A stretch of 64,000 bases of DNA from Candidatus Parcubacteria bacterium (GTDB taxonomy: Bacteria; Patescibacteriota; Minisyncoccia; Minisyncoccales; JAGLUP01), in assembly GCA_023134715.1 (NCBI GenBank), contig JAGLUP010000002.1, forward strand, positions 160,430-224,429, written 5' to 3'. Within the stretch, counting starts at the first letter, position 1; each line of letters starts with the position of its first letter. Shown one piece after another: positions 43,012 through 50,230 of the stretch. The notes beneath the pieces are model-generated. The model saw only the letters and a program-made list of their open reading frames with translations, was not told where the DNA came from and did no database searches. The position numbers and the translations under genes are program-made.

Positions 43012-44597
43012 TAAAAAGCCAAAAGTTATTTATAATTTTCGGTTTATTAGTAATTCTCGCGATAGCGGGTTTTTTTCGGCTTTCGCAAATAGAAAGTATG
43101 CCCGGAGGGTTATTTCCTGACGAAGCGGCAAATGGCCAGGACGCTATTCTAATTCTACAAGGCGAGCATGCTCCTTTTTTTGAAAAAGGGCTTGGAAGAG
43201 AAGCTTTATATTTTTATCTGCTCGCAGTAAGCACTGCTATTTTCGGAATAGGTGTCTGGCAAATTCACCTTGTTTCCGCTCTAATTGGAATTTTAACTGT
43301 TCTGGCAGTATGGCTTTTAGCTAAAAAATTATTCAACAATAAAATCGCTTTTTTAACAAGTTTTTTCTTAGCTGTCTCAACATGGCATGTCACTCTTTCC
43401 CGAACTGGCTTCCGGGCTATTTTAATTCCCCTACTCTCCTGTCTTTTCTTTTATTTTCTTTATTCTACTTACAAAGAACCAATTAAAAAGAAACGTATTT
43501 TATGGGCTGTTTTAAGCGGTATTTCGCTTGGCTTGGGATTTTATACTTATATTGCGTTTCGGGCAATAGTTGGAATTATAGGCCTATTGGCGATTATTTT
43601 ATTTTTAATAAAAAAACAAGTTTTCAAAAAATTCTGGAAAGAAATACTTATCGGACTAATCGCAATGTTTTTGGTCTTATCTCCTTTAATTATTTATTTT
43701 ATTGACCATCCCGGCTCTTTCACGGGCCGCGCCGGCTGTGTCTCTATTTTTAGCCAAGATTTAAATAAAGGCGATGTTTTGGGAACTTTCTTAGAAGTGT
43801 GCAAAAAAACCTTTTGGATGTTTTTCACAGAAGGAGATTTAAACTGGCGTCATAATGTTTCCGGCTTTTCTATGCTAAATCCTTTAATCGGCTTATTTTT
43901 CGCGAGCTTTATTTTTGCATGTCCTATAATTTTTTTAAAAGAAAAAATTTGGGAAATAAAAAATCTTAAAAATAAACTTTGGAAATATTTTAAATATATA
44001 TTTTTAATTATCTGGTTCGGCGCTATGCTTGGGCCTGAAATTTTAAGCGCGGAAGGAATTCCTCATGGATTAAGAGCAATCGGAGCAATTCCGGCAGTAT
44101 TTTTCTTTCCAGCCATAATGATTAATTTTTTCTGGCAAAAAATTAACTCTTTAATAGGGTCTAAAAATAATAAAATATTTTTAGCTGCAACCTTTGGAAT
44201 TCTTTTATTATCAAGCTTGCTTTATAATTATACTTTATATTTCGGCGTAAGCGCTATTTCGCCTGATTTTCATTACGCTTATCGTTCTGACTTAACAATT
44301 GTCAGCGATTATCTTAATCAACGCAACTTCAAAGAAAAAACTTATTTGGTCTTAGACGAATATTCAGTTCAAACGCCTGATTATCTTACTACAGAAAATA
44401 ATCAACCATATATTTTAGTTAATCCGGAAAGAAGTTACCAGACCAAACTATCTCCAGGAGATCAAATTATTTTTACTCAATCAACAATTTTTGACACTAA
44501 AAAATTTGAACAAGAACACCCTGAAGCTAAAATGATAAAACAAAAATTTAATCAATTTTCACAAGAAATAATGCGCGTTTACGAATATGAATATTAA
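43008..44597 (+). CDS. GT-C (GT39/ArnT-like) membrane glycosyltransferase
   Basis: About 529 residues with some eleven TM helices. The first loop has GLFPDEAANGQDA, the GT-C acidic motif for polyprenyl-phosphate sugar transfer. A longer start at 43002 is possible, but the ATGA overlap with corA favours 43008. It probably transfers sugars to lipids, proteins or wall polymers at the outer face. It overlaps the next GT-C gene by 11 bp. Confidence 0.85.
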   Translation: MIKSQKLFIIFGLLVILAIAGFFRLSQIESMPGGLFPDEAANGQDAILILQGEHAPFFEKGLGREALYFYLLAVSTAIFGIGVWQIHLVSALIGILTVLAVWLLAKKLFNNKIAFLTSFFLAVSTWHVTLSRTGFRAILIPLLSCLFFYFLYSTYKEPIKKKRILWAVLSGISLGLGFYTYIAFRAIVGIIGLLAIILFLIKKQVFKKFWKEILIGLIAMFLVLSPLIIYFIDHPGSFTGRAGCVSIFSQDLNKGDVLGTFLEVCKKTFWMFFTEGDLNWRHNVSGFSMLNPLIGLFFASFIFACPIIFLKEKIWEIKNLKNKLWKYFKYIFLIIWFGAMLGPEILSAEGIPHGLRAIGAIPAVFFFPAIMINFFWQKINSLIGSKNNKIFLAATFGILLLSSLLYNYTLYFGVSAISPDFHYAYRSDLTIVSDYLNQRNFKEKTYLVLDEYSVQTPDYLTTENNQPYILVNPERSYQTKLSPGDQIIFTQSTIFDTKKFEQEHPEAKMIKQKFNQFSQEIMRVYEYEY

Positions 44598-46053
44598 AAA
44601 AATAATTTTATTGCCTTTTATTCTAATAATAGCCGCTGTGCTGCGGATTTATAATCTTGCCGCGATATCTTTATGGCACGACGAGGCGTTTTCAGGACTC
44701 TTAATGAGATATGATTTAGGAGAAATGCTATACCGTATTGGATTAGACGTCCATCCGCCGTTTTATTATCTTATTTTAAGAATCTGGGATTTTTGCTTTG
44801 GCAACTCTTTATTTTCTTTGCGAATGTTTAGCGTTTTTTTCAGCATCTTGATTATTTTAGCTGTTTATCTTTTCGTTAAACAAGCTTTTAAAAATAAAAA
44901 ACTGGCTCTTTTTTCCTCAGTTATCACGGCTCTTAATTGTTTTCAAATTCAATACGCGCAAGAAGCGAGAATGTACACTTTGGGCGCTTTTTTAATTATT
45001 ATTTCCAGCTATTTTCTTTTAAGGGCGTTGGATAAAGGCGGGAAAAAATCGCCTTGGCTTTGGTGGGGACTATATATAGTAGCTGTAATCGCTGGCATTT
45101 ATACTCATTATTATATTTTCTTCTCTATCGCGGCTCAAGCGCTTTTCGTTGTTTATTATCTTTTTAAACATTCAAGGCAGAATTTTAAACTTGCCGTTGG
45201 CTCTTATTTATTAATAGCTCTTTCCTATATCCCATGGTTAGGCATATTTTTTAAACAATTGAGTCAGGTTCAGGAAAGCTATTGGATTCCTGCTATGAAC
45301 ATCTGGTCTATCCCCTGCACTTTTTATAAATTAAGCACCGGGGCTGGAATTAACGCTTCTGAATGCGCTTCTATTTTAATTATAATGATGATTGCGATTA
45401 TAGCCGCAATCATTTATGCTTTAAGAAAAAATAAAACGCCGGCTAAGTGGCTGACTCTTTCTCTGCTTATTATTCCTTTTGTAGTGGCAATCGGAATGTC
45501 TCTTAAGACCTCTATTTATCTTGACCGTTATTTTATTTTTGTTTCTGCTTTTTATATAATCCTGATTTGCTCGGCTATTTTGGAAATTAAAAATAAATTT
45601 ATCAGAAATACCTTAATCATAGTTGCTATTTTAGGAAGCTTAATTGGTTATGCCCATTACTGGAATGACCTTGATATTAAAGACAAACCAGGAATGGCTG
45701 GAGCAGCGGCCTATTTGAATCAAGAAGTAAAACCAGATGATAAAATCTATATTGGCTCTTCTTTTGTTTGTTTTACTTTTAGATATTATAATGAAACACG
45801 GGTTGAGCCGCTTCTTTTCGCTCCGAACGAACTTTCGCATTTCTCAGGCACGGCCCTGCTTTCTCCAAAAGATATTATTAAAAATTTTGACCAGCCAAAA
45901 AAAGATGATGTTGTTTGGTTCATAAACACCACTGGCTTTGGCAATTATCAGCCGGAAACGCCTAGACACTGGATTAAACAACAAGAAAAAGGATTCCAAG
46001 ACGCCCACCCATACCAGGGCTGGATTATCGTAACCCAGTACAAAGTCCAATAA
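44587..46053 (+). CDS. GT-C (GT39-like) membrane glycosyltransferase
   Basis: This 488-residue polytopic protein begins with RIYNLAAISLWHDEAFSGLL, which carries the GT-C HDEA motif, followed by DVHPPFYYLIL. A soluble extracytoplasmic C-terminal domain holds the last 120 residues. It forms a tandem pair with the previous gene. Acceptors are unknown. Confidence 0.87.
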   Translation: MNIKKIILLPFILIIAAVLRIYNLAAISLWHDEAFSGLLMRYDLGEMLYRIGLDVHPPFYYLILRIWDFCFGNSLFSLRMFSVFFSILIILAVYLFVKQAFKNKKLALFSSVITALNCFQIQYAQEARMYTLGAFLIIISSYFLLRALDKGGKKSPWLWWGLYIVAVIAGIYTHYYIFFSIAAQALFVVYYLFKHSRQNFKLAVGSYLLIALSYIPWLGIFFKQLSQVQESYWIPAMNIWSIPCTFYKLSTGAGINASECASILIIMMIAIIAAIIYALRKNKTPAKWLTLSLLIIPFVVAIGMSLKTSIYLDRYFIFVSAFYIILICSAILEIKNKFIRNTLIIVAILGSLIGYAHYWNDLDIKDKPGMAGAAAYLNQEVKPDDKIYIGSSFVCFTFRYYNETRVEPLLFAPNELSHFSGTALLSPKDIIKNFDQPKKDDVVWFINTTGFGNYQPETPRHWIKQQEKGFQDAHPYQGWIIVTQYKVQ

Positions 46054-46101
46054 ACCCAATAAATGCTTTTCTCTATTTATTACTATTTCTCTTTTTAAAT
46101 T

Positions 46102-46141
46102 GTATAACACATATACAACGATCGTTGTATATGTGTTATAC
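46102..46141. repeat. 40-bp perfect palindrome, copy 1
   Basis: GTATAACACATATACAACGA is followed directly by its exact reverse complement, with no spacer. It matches 46905-46944 except for A/C at one arm position and the compensating T/G in the other. A flanking ATTTAAxxAGAGAA word is also shared. It follows the terminator of the small gene 46233 on the minus strand. Confidence 0.95.
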
Positions 46142-46182
46142 TCTAAATTCTATAAACAAGCTCTATAAACAAGCCCTGTATA

Positions 46183-46214
46183 AAAAAATCTCTCTTAATT
46201 AAAAGAGAGTTTTT
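46183..46214 (-). terminator. Intrinsic terminator
   Basis: AAAAATCTCTCTT pairs with AAAGAGAGTTTTT around AATTA. On the minus strand the stem ends in ATTTTTTT. It terminates the small-gene pair 46407/46233. A near-identical hairpin is at 46978-47008. Confidence 0.85.
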
Positions 46215-46232
46215 GTTTGTTTTTTCAGCCGT

Positions 46233-46394
46233 TCAGCCCTTAGGAAAGGCTTGTTTGTGTAATTTTTCCTTCATATTCTTTACATCTTCCATTATTTTAT
46301 TTATGGCCGCTATCATCTCATTCATTTTATTTTCAATCTGAATATCTTTTTGCGATAGACCCTCATCAATAGATAATTCTTTAATTTTTTCCAT
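46233..46394 (-). CDS. 53-residue coiled-coil small protein
   Basis: It reads MEKIKELSIDEGLSQKDIQI and continues as a helix rich in Glu, Lys and Met. The SD GAGGTGA lies 6 bases before the ATG. It follows the 123-residue gene after 12 bp. No family known. Confidence 0.55.
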   Translation of the reverse strand: MEKIKELSIDEGLSQKDIQIENKMNEMIAAINKIMEDVKNMKEKLHKQAFPKG

Positions 46395-46406
46395 TCTTTT
46401 CACCTC

Positions 46407-46778
46407 TTAATATTTTCTTTTCTTTTCTATCAATACTGGAAGGCCATACTTTCCAGTGCCTACATATTTAATATACCATGTCTCGCCTTTTTTTATCTCT
46501 GGATGTAGTTCTTCAACTCTTACTCGCTCTCCATTTTTAAATACTATTTCTGTTTGCTCTTCTCTCTCCATAGAACTCCACCCGCCAGGGATATAAGGCA
46601 TAATTAAAACTGCTTCTACTTCTCCCTTTATTTCATTTTCAATTTGAAAATCTGCTATTATCGCTCTTATCCTCCTGCGTCTTTTCAATGAAAAATAGAG
46701 CAGAACAGCAACCGCCACAACTATTCCTGCTATAAAACCCTCATATCTTCCAAAATACTGCGCATATGTTGTATCCAT
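46407..46778 (-). CDS. Small membrane protein with cytoplasmic tail
   Basis: This 123-residue protein starts at the ATG at 46778 behind AGGTGATGTG; a GTG at 46784 lies in the SD and is unlikely. One TM helix at about residues 13-33 is followed by KRRRRIRAII, a positive-inside signal, and a beta-rich tail that could be an NfeD/OB-like domain (RVEELHPEIKKGETWYIKY). Function unknown. Confidence 0.6.
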   Translation of the reverse strand: MDTTYAQYFGRYEGFIAGIVVAVAVLLYFSLKRRRRIRAIIADFQIENEIKGEVEAVLIMPYIPGGWSSMEREEQTEIVFKNGERVRVEELHPEIKKGETWYIKYVGTGKYGLPVLIEKKRKY

Positions 46779-46838
46779 TTTCACATCACCTTTTTTATTT
46801 TTTATTTTTTAATTTGCTATTTCTTGCTTATAATATAT

Positions 46839-46866
46839 ATTATATTAAAATAGAACAAAAAGTCAA
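46839..46866 (-). promoter_or_regulatory. Promoter of small-gene pair
   Basis: TTGACT and TATAAT on the minus strand are 16 bp apart, about 60 bp before 46778 and 40 bp after palindrome copy 2. Confidence 0.8.
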
Positions 46867-46904
46867 CTAAAATAATTTCCTTTATTGACTTCTCTACTTA
46901 AATT

Positions 46905-46944
46905 GTATAACACATATACCACGATCGTGGTATATGTGTTATAC
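46905..46944. repeat. 40-bp perfect palindrome, copy 2
   Basis: GTATAACACATATACCACGA followed by its exact reverse complement. The arm base that differs from copy 1 is changed in both arms, keeping perfect symmetry. It lies between the terminator of gene 47007 and the promoter for the gene pair 46778/46394. Confidence 0.95.
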
Positions 46945-46977
46945 TCTAAATTCTCTAAATTTTATAAACCTTGTATA

Positions 46978-47008
46978 AAAAAATCTCTCTTTTATTAAGA
47001 GAGTTTTT
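46978..47008 (-). terminator. Intrinsic terminator
   Basis: AAAAATCTCTCTT/AAGAGAGTTTTT stem, T-run on the minus strand. It touches the stop codon of gene 47007-47219. Confidence 0.85.
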
Positions 47009-47219
47009 AAACTGACTTGGCTCCAAGACGCAAAGATCCTTTTGTTCTTTCGTCTAAACTGCTTTGAAATTTTTTAATTTCTTTATTTTCCGCAGATAAA
47101 CGGTTTATGGCGTCTATTATTTCGTCAAGTTTTTCTCTATGTTCAATCGCCATAAGCGTTAAATTCACCACAGGACCTTTTTCAGATATAACAGGACCTA
47201 ATTTTTTAATTTTTGCCAT
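47007..47219 (-). CDS. Small helical protein, unknown
   Basis: A 70-residue protein starting MAKIKKLGPVISEKGPVVN with a helical middle. The SD GAGGTGATAAG is followed by the ATG at 47219; the GTG at 47228 lies within the SD. It has its own promoter and terminator. No family known. Confidence 0.55.
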   Translation of the reverse strand: MAKIKKLGPVISEKGPVVNLTLMAIEHREKLDEIIDAINRLSAENKEIKKFQSSLDERTKGSLRLGAKSV

Positions 47220-47260
47220 TCTTATCACCTCTTTTGTTTTAAATAGTACTACGCATAATC

Positions 47261-47288
47261 ATTCTATAAAATTCTTACAAAAAGTCAA
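47261..47288 (-). promoter_or_regulatory. Promoter of small gene 47007
   Basis: TTGACT (47283-47288 on the minus strand) and TAGAAT (47261-47266) are 16 bp apart. The -35 box overlaps the end of ftsQ. Confidence 0.75.
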
Positions 47289-48061
47289 TCTTTGTATTTG
47301 TAATAAACTTTGCTGAATCTTAAATCAATATATTCTAAATTTTTTCTTTGCTCTTTGGGAATTTCCTGTTCTAAAACCAAACTTAATTCTGTAATCTGCC
47401 AATCAATATTTTTTTCTAAATTAAAATAAATTTCCCATTTCTCTAAAGTTTTAAAGTTCAATCTCTTATCCGATACTATCAAAACTTCCTCTAAATCAAC
47501 TTTTGATTCTTTTTTTATTTTTGTTTCTACCTCTAAAATCTGAGAAAGCGGTTCTTTTTCAATTACTTGTTTCCCTAATTTTACATCCTCGATCCTTTCC
47601 AAACCCCTAATCTTCAAAAATGGTCCAAGCCCGTTTTCGGCCATTTTTTGAAAAATTATTCCTTGATTGTCAAATAAAAAACAATCTTGCTCCTGACACC
47701 AAGTTGCCACACCAACCCTTTCTGTGATGATAATGTCTAAGGCATCGGGAAACCCTCTCTTTATTTCAATTTCAGCTATCTGTGGAAAATCATTTAAAAT
47801 CATCTTTTCTATTTTATTTGGTTTGGCTAAAAAAATACTTCCAACCTCTTTTTCAACTAAATCTTTAATATCCTGCGTTGAAACTTTTTCCTCTCCCGTA
47901 ATAACAATCTTTCTAACTTGAAAAATTGAAGAAAAACAAATTAAATAAAAAAATCCGATTAAAAACAATAATGCTATAATCGCTTGCCAGAAAAACCGAT
48001 TTTTAAAAATTGGAATTCTTCTTTTGACTCTATATGGTTTTCTCCATTGACTTTTTCGCAT
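47285..48061 (-). CDS. ftsQ: Cell division protein FtsQ/DivIB
   Basis: The 258-residue protein has a short basic N-terminus, one TM helix (about 27-47) and a POTRA domain (FQVRKIVITGEEKVSTQDI). The FtsQ domain with PDALDIIITERVGVATW follows. It is a bitopic divisome scaffold. It lies away from ftsW and murG. Confidence 0.88.
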   Translation of the reverse strand: MRKSQWRKPYRVKRRIPIFKNRFFWQAIIALLFLIGFFYLICFSSIFQVRKIVITGEEKVSTQDIKDLVEKEVGSIFLAKPNKIEKMILNDFPQIAEIEIKRGFPDALDIIITERVGVATWCQEQDCFLFDNQGIIFQKMAENGLGPFLKIRGLERIEDVKLGKQVIEKEPLSQILEVETKIKKESKVDLEEVLIVSDKRLNFKTLEKWEIYFNLEKNIDWQITELSLVLEQEIPKEQRKNLEYIDLRFSKVYYKYKD

Positions 48062-48075
48062 AATTATATTATATT
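48047..48075 (+). promoter_or_regulatory. Promoter inside the first codons of ftsQ
   Basis: TTGACT (48047-48052) and TATATT (48070-48075) are 17 bp apart, pointing towards the small gene at 48129. The -35 box lies within the first five codons of ftsQ (SQ codons antisense). Confidence 0.65.
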
Positions 48076-48128
48076 AAAATTATAGAACATTAATTCTTGA
48101 ATAATCAAAAAGGGAGGAGGTGAAAAAA

Positions 48129-48419
48129 ATGGATGTGATGGCAATTTATTTGGTAATTGGTCTTGTTTTTGCATTTTTGATTGCGTTACAAATTGATGCA
48201 AAAACAGAGCAGGAAAAAAACTTTGAAAGAATGATGTTTAACATTACATGGATTGCATGGATAATTGTTGTCCCTCTGTGGTTAAAATATGGAGAAGAAT
48301 TATTTAAAAACCTGCTGAATAAATCATTAAGGTGCCTACGGGCGCTTTTTTTTATAAACCTCGCCTATGCTTTCTTGCTATCTCTATTATATAATTCAAC
48401 CAATATTTTTGAGAAATAA
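48129..48419 (+). CDS. Small membrane protein; frame runs through a terminator
   Basis: The ATG at 48129 follows GGGAGGAGGTG; a GTG at 48120 is part of the SD. The 96-residue frame has TM helices at about residues 3-23 and 38-54. It does not stop before the hairpin at 48329-48346 with its T-run, but runs on into the antisense of the FemAB gene. The true protein probably ended near LLNKSL (about residue 66), so a stop codon may have been lost. Confidence 0.5.
   Translation: MDVMAIYLVIGLVFAFLIALQIDAKTEQEKNFERMMFNITWIAWIIVVPLWLKYGEELFKNLLNKSLRCLRALFFINLAYAFLLSLLYNSTNIFEK
48329..48352 (+). terminator. Intrinsic terminator
   Basis: AAGGTGCC-TACG-GGGCGCTT (one G-U pair) followed by eight T. It lies inside the open frame of the small gene 48129. 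Confidence 0.7.
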
Positions 48420-49401
48420 CAAAATCCTGGGTTTTTACATATTCCTTTTTATATCCACCAAAACCTTTTTTGAACAAAGTCAAACCCCACCAAGGGTGTT
48501 TTTTTGAAAATGATTCAGGGGCGATCCCCCAGAAATTATAAATCTCGCACCCTCTTTTCTTTGCTTCTTTTATCGCTTCCCATTGCATAAGATAAGAAAC
48601 AGGAATTTTTGAATATTTGTGTGAAGAAGCGCCCTGATGATAAAAAGCTTTGCCTTGCCAAAAAATAATCATTGAAGAGGCAACAACTTCATTTTTATAC
48701 TTTCCTAAAAAAATTGAAATCTGATTATCTGAATTAAAAGCTAAAAATTCGTTTTTTAAATAATTTAAAGAAAACGGCGCAAAATGATGACGGGAAACTG
48801 TTTCCTGATATAGCTCATTAAACTTTTCAACATCTTTTACGTTCTGACTTTGAATTATTTCAATATCTTTATCTTTTAATCCCTGCCTGATTAAATAACG
48901 TGTTGTCTTTCTCATATTCGTCAGAAGTTCTTCTTCTGATGGACTTATATCTAATTCCCATGTTATTTCTGGATGCATATGAATTGGCGCGTCTCTAAAT
49001 CCTAAATCTTTAAAAATCTTAATATTTTCCTCATTTTTCTGCCAAATGGGACTTATGCGAATAAAGCTGCAATTTTCTTCTCTTGCAAGCTTTCTTAATT
49101 CTTCTAATAAAAGTTTCAGAGACCCGACGTCTGAACTTTTTTTGATTACGGGCGCGTGAGGCGCGAATAGAAAGGTTCCTCTTTTTGCTTCAACCTTAAT
49201 CACTAAGGCAACGCTCACCAATAATGGGTCTAGGTCGGGTCTAGACCATTTGAAAATGCCGAATCGCCAAATTTTGCTTCCAGTCGCTTTTTGAAATTCT
49301 CCCCAGTTCCAGGAATCCAAAAAAGTCTTGTCTTTACATTCCAAAAGAAAATCTTCCCATATTTGCTTATTACTTATTTCCCTGATTTGACAATTTTGCA
49401 T
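48352..49401 (-). CDS. FemAB-family aminoacyltransferase
   Basis: A GNAT-fold protein of 349 residues. Family segments: SWNWGEFQKATGSKIWRFGI, LFAPHAPVIKK, TTRYLIRQGLKDKDI and HQGASSHKYSKIPVSYLMQW. FemAB/FemX proteins add amino acids from aminoacyl-tRNA to the peptidoglycan stem peptide. It is monocistronic, and its first codons contain a promoter for the divergent small gene at 49480. Confidence 0.9.
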   Translation of the reverse strand: MQNCQIREISNKQIWEDFLLECKDKTFLDSWNWGEFQKATGSKIWRFGIFKWSRPDLDPLLVSVALVIKVEAKRGTFLFAPHAPVIKKSSDVGSLKLLLEELRKLAREENCSFIRISPIWQKNEENIKIFKDLGFRDAPIHMHPEITWELDISPSEEELLTNMRKTTRYLIRQGLKDKDIEIIQSQNVKDVEKFNELYQETVSRHHFAPFSLNYLKNEFLAFNSDNQISIFLGKYKNEVVASSMIIFWQGKAFYHQGASSHKYSKIPVSYLMQWEAIKEAKKRGCEIYNFWGIAPESFSKKHPWWGLTLFKKGFGGYKKEYVKTQDFVISQKYWLNYIIEIARKHRRGL

Positions 49402-49504
49402 AATAGTGATAAATTATTGATATATTGAGGTTTTATTGAACCTTAAAAAATTAATGAAAAATTTAAATGAGGTGATAAAATGATAAATATAGAATTACAT
49501 GGAA
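49370..49504. repeat. Duplicated promoter-leader, copy 1
   Basis: This and 49760-49880 share about 110 bp: the 5' end of the FemAB gene, a promoter, a small hairpin (AGGTT-TTATTG-AACCT), the SD and the first eight codons (MINIELHG). Confidence 0.9.
49387..49415 (+). promoter_or_regulatory. Promoter inside first codons of FemAB gene
   Basis: TTGACA (49387-49392), 17 bp, TAAATT (49410-49415). The -35 box is antisense to codons 3-6 of the FemAB gene. Confidence 0.65.
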
Positions 49505-49725
49505 GGGATGAAAATAAGATGAAAGTAATAGACAAAATAGTAGATATAGTAGAAATAGTATTAGGATTAGGAATGTTATTTACAGGCGGATATGCTGCGA
49601 TATTCCTTTACCCAACAGCAGGTTTGACTTCCGAAACAATACCATCGCTAGCTATAGCAGGTGGACTGCCAATCGGGTTAGGATTTTTCCTATTCCTTGA
49701 CGGAATTGATTTTTGGAACCGCTGA
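49480..49725 (+). CDS. MINIELHG-tagged small membrane protein
   Basis: This 81-residue protein begins with the MINIELHG octapeptide shared with the gene at 49856. Two TM helices follow (about 22-48 and 57-76). The SD GAGGTGA lies 5 bases before the ATG. Function unknown. Confidence 0.6.
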   Translation: MINIELHGRDENKMKVIDKIVDIVEIVLGLGMLFTGGYAAIFLYPTAGLTSETIPSLAIAGGLPIGLGFFLFLDGIDFWNR

Positions 49726-49758
49726 GAGAAAACAATTCTTCTCTCGGCTATTTTTTTT
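49724..49758 (+). terminator. Intrinsic terminator at stop codon
   Basis: GAGAGAA pairs with TTCTCTC, followed a few bases on by a T-run. The stem begins at the stop codon of gene 49480. Confidence 0.7.
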
Positions 49759-49759
49759 A

Positions 49760-49880
49760 TTATTAATTTCTCTGATTTGACAATTTTGCATAATAGTGAT
49801 AAATTATTAATACATTGAGGTTTTATTGAACCTTAAAAATTTAAGAGGTGATAAAATGATAAATATAGAATTACACGGAA
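49760..49880. repeat. Duplicated promoter-leader, copy 2
   Basis: Second copy of the 49370 element. It carries a dead fragment of the FemAB start (antisense ATGCAAAATTGTCAAATC), which shows the direction of duplication. Promoter TTGACA-17-TAAATT is at 49777-49805. Confidence 0.9.
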
Positions 49881-50176
49881 TGGAACAAAAAGAGGCAAAA
49901 AATTTGAAAGAAAAAATATTTGAAATGATATGGGAAAAATTCCCAGAACCAATAGCCAGGAACGTAGTAATTAGTACTCTAAATACAATAATTGAAGATG
50001 TATATGGACTAAAAAAACAAAGATTTAGAATAATTACACCGTCGCACGATAAAACAGGAAAGAAAATTGTAGCAATGATAGAAAAAATGATAGCAGATAA
50101 CTTTGAAGAATATTATATTGAGTGGATTCAGTGTGAATTTCGAAGCCCTTTCTATCCAGATCCTGAGGGTGTATAA
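49856..50176 (+). CDS. MINIELHG-tagged small soluble protein
   Basis: The 106-residue protein starts MINIELHGMEQKEAKNLKEK. The frame opens at 49826, but the SD GAGGTGATAAAATG sets the start at 49856. It continues as a compact alpha/beta protein (RFRIITPSHDKTGKKIVAM). The rest has no similarity to the 81-residue neighbour. No family recognised. Confidence 0.6.
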   Translation: MINIELHGMEQKEAKNLKEKIFEMIWEKFPEPIARNVVISTLNTIIEDVYGLKKQRFRIITPSHDKTGKKIVAMIEKMIADNFEEYYIEWIQCEFRSPFYPDPEGV

Positions 50177-50188
50177 CCCCTGCTCTGA

Positions 50189-50220
50189 AAGATTCAAGTA
50201 AAACTTGAATCTTCTTTTTT
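50189..50220 (+). terminator. Intrinsic terminator
   Basis: AAGATTCAAGT-AAA-ACTTGAATCTT, perfect 11-bp stem, then a T-run. It ends the small-gene unit before the convergent murF. Confidence 0.9.
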
Positions 50221-50230
50221 ATAAAATCGT

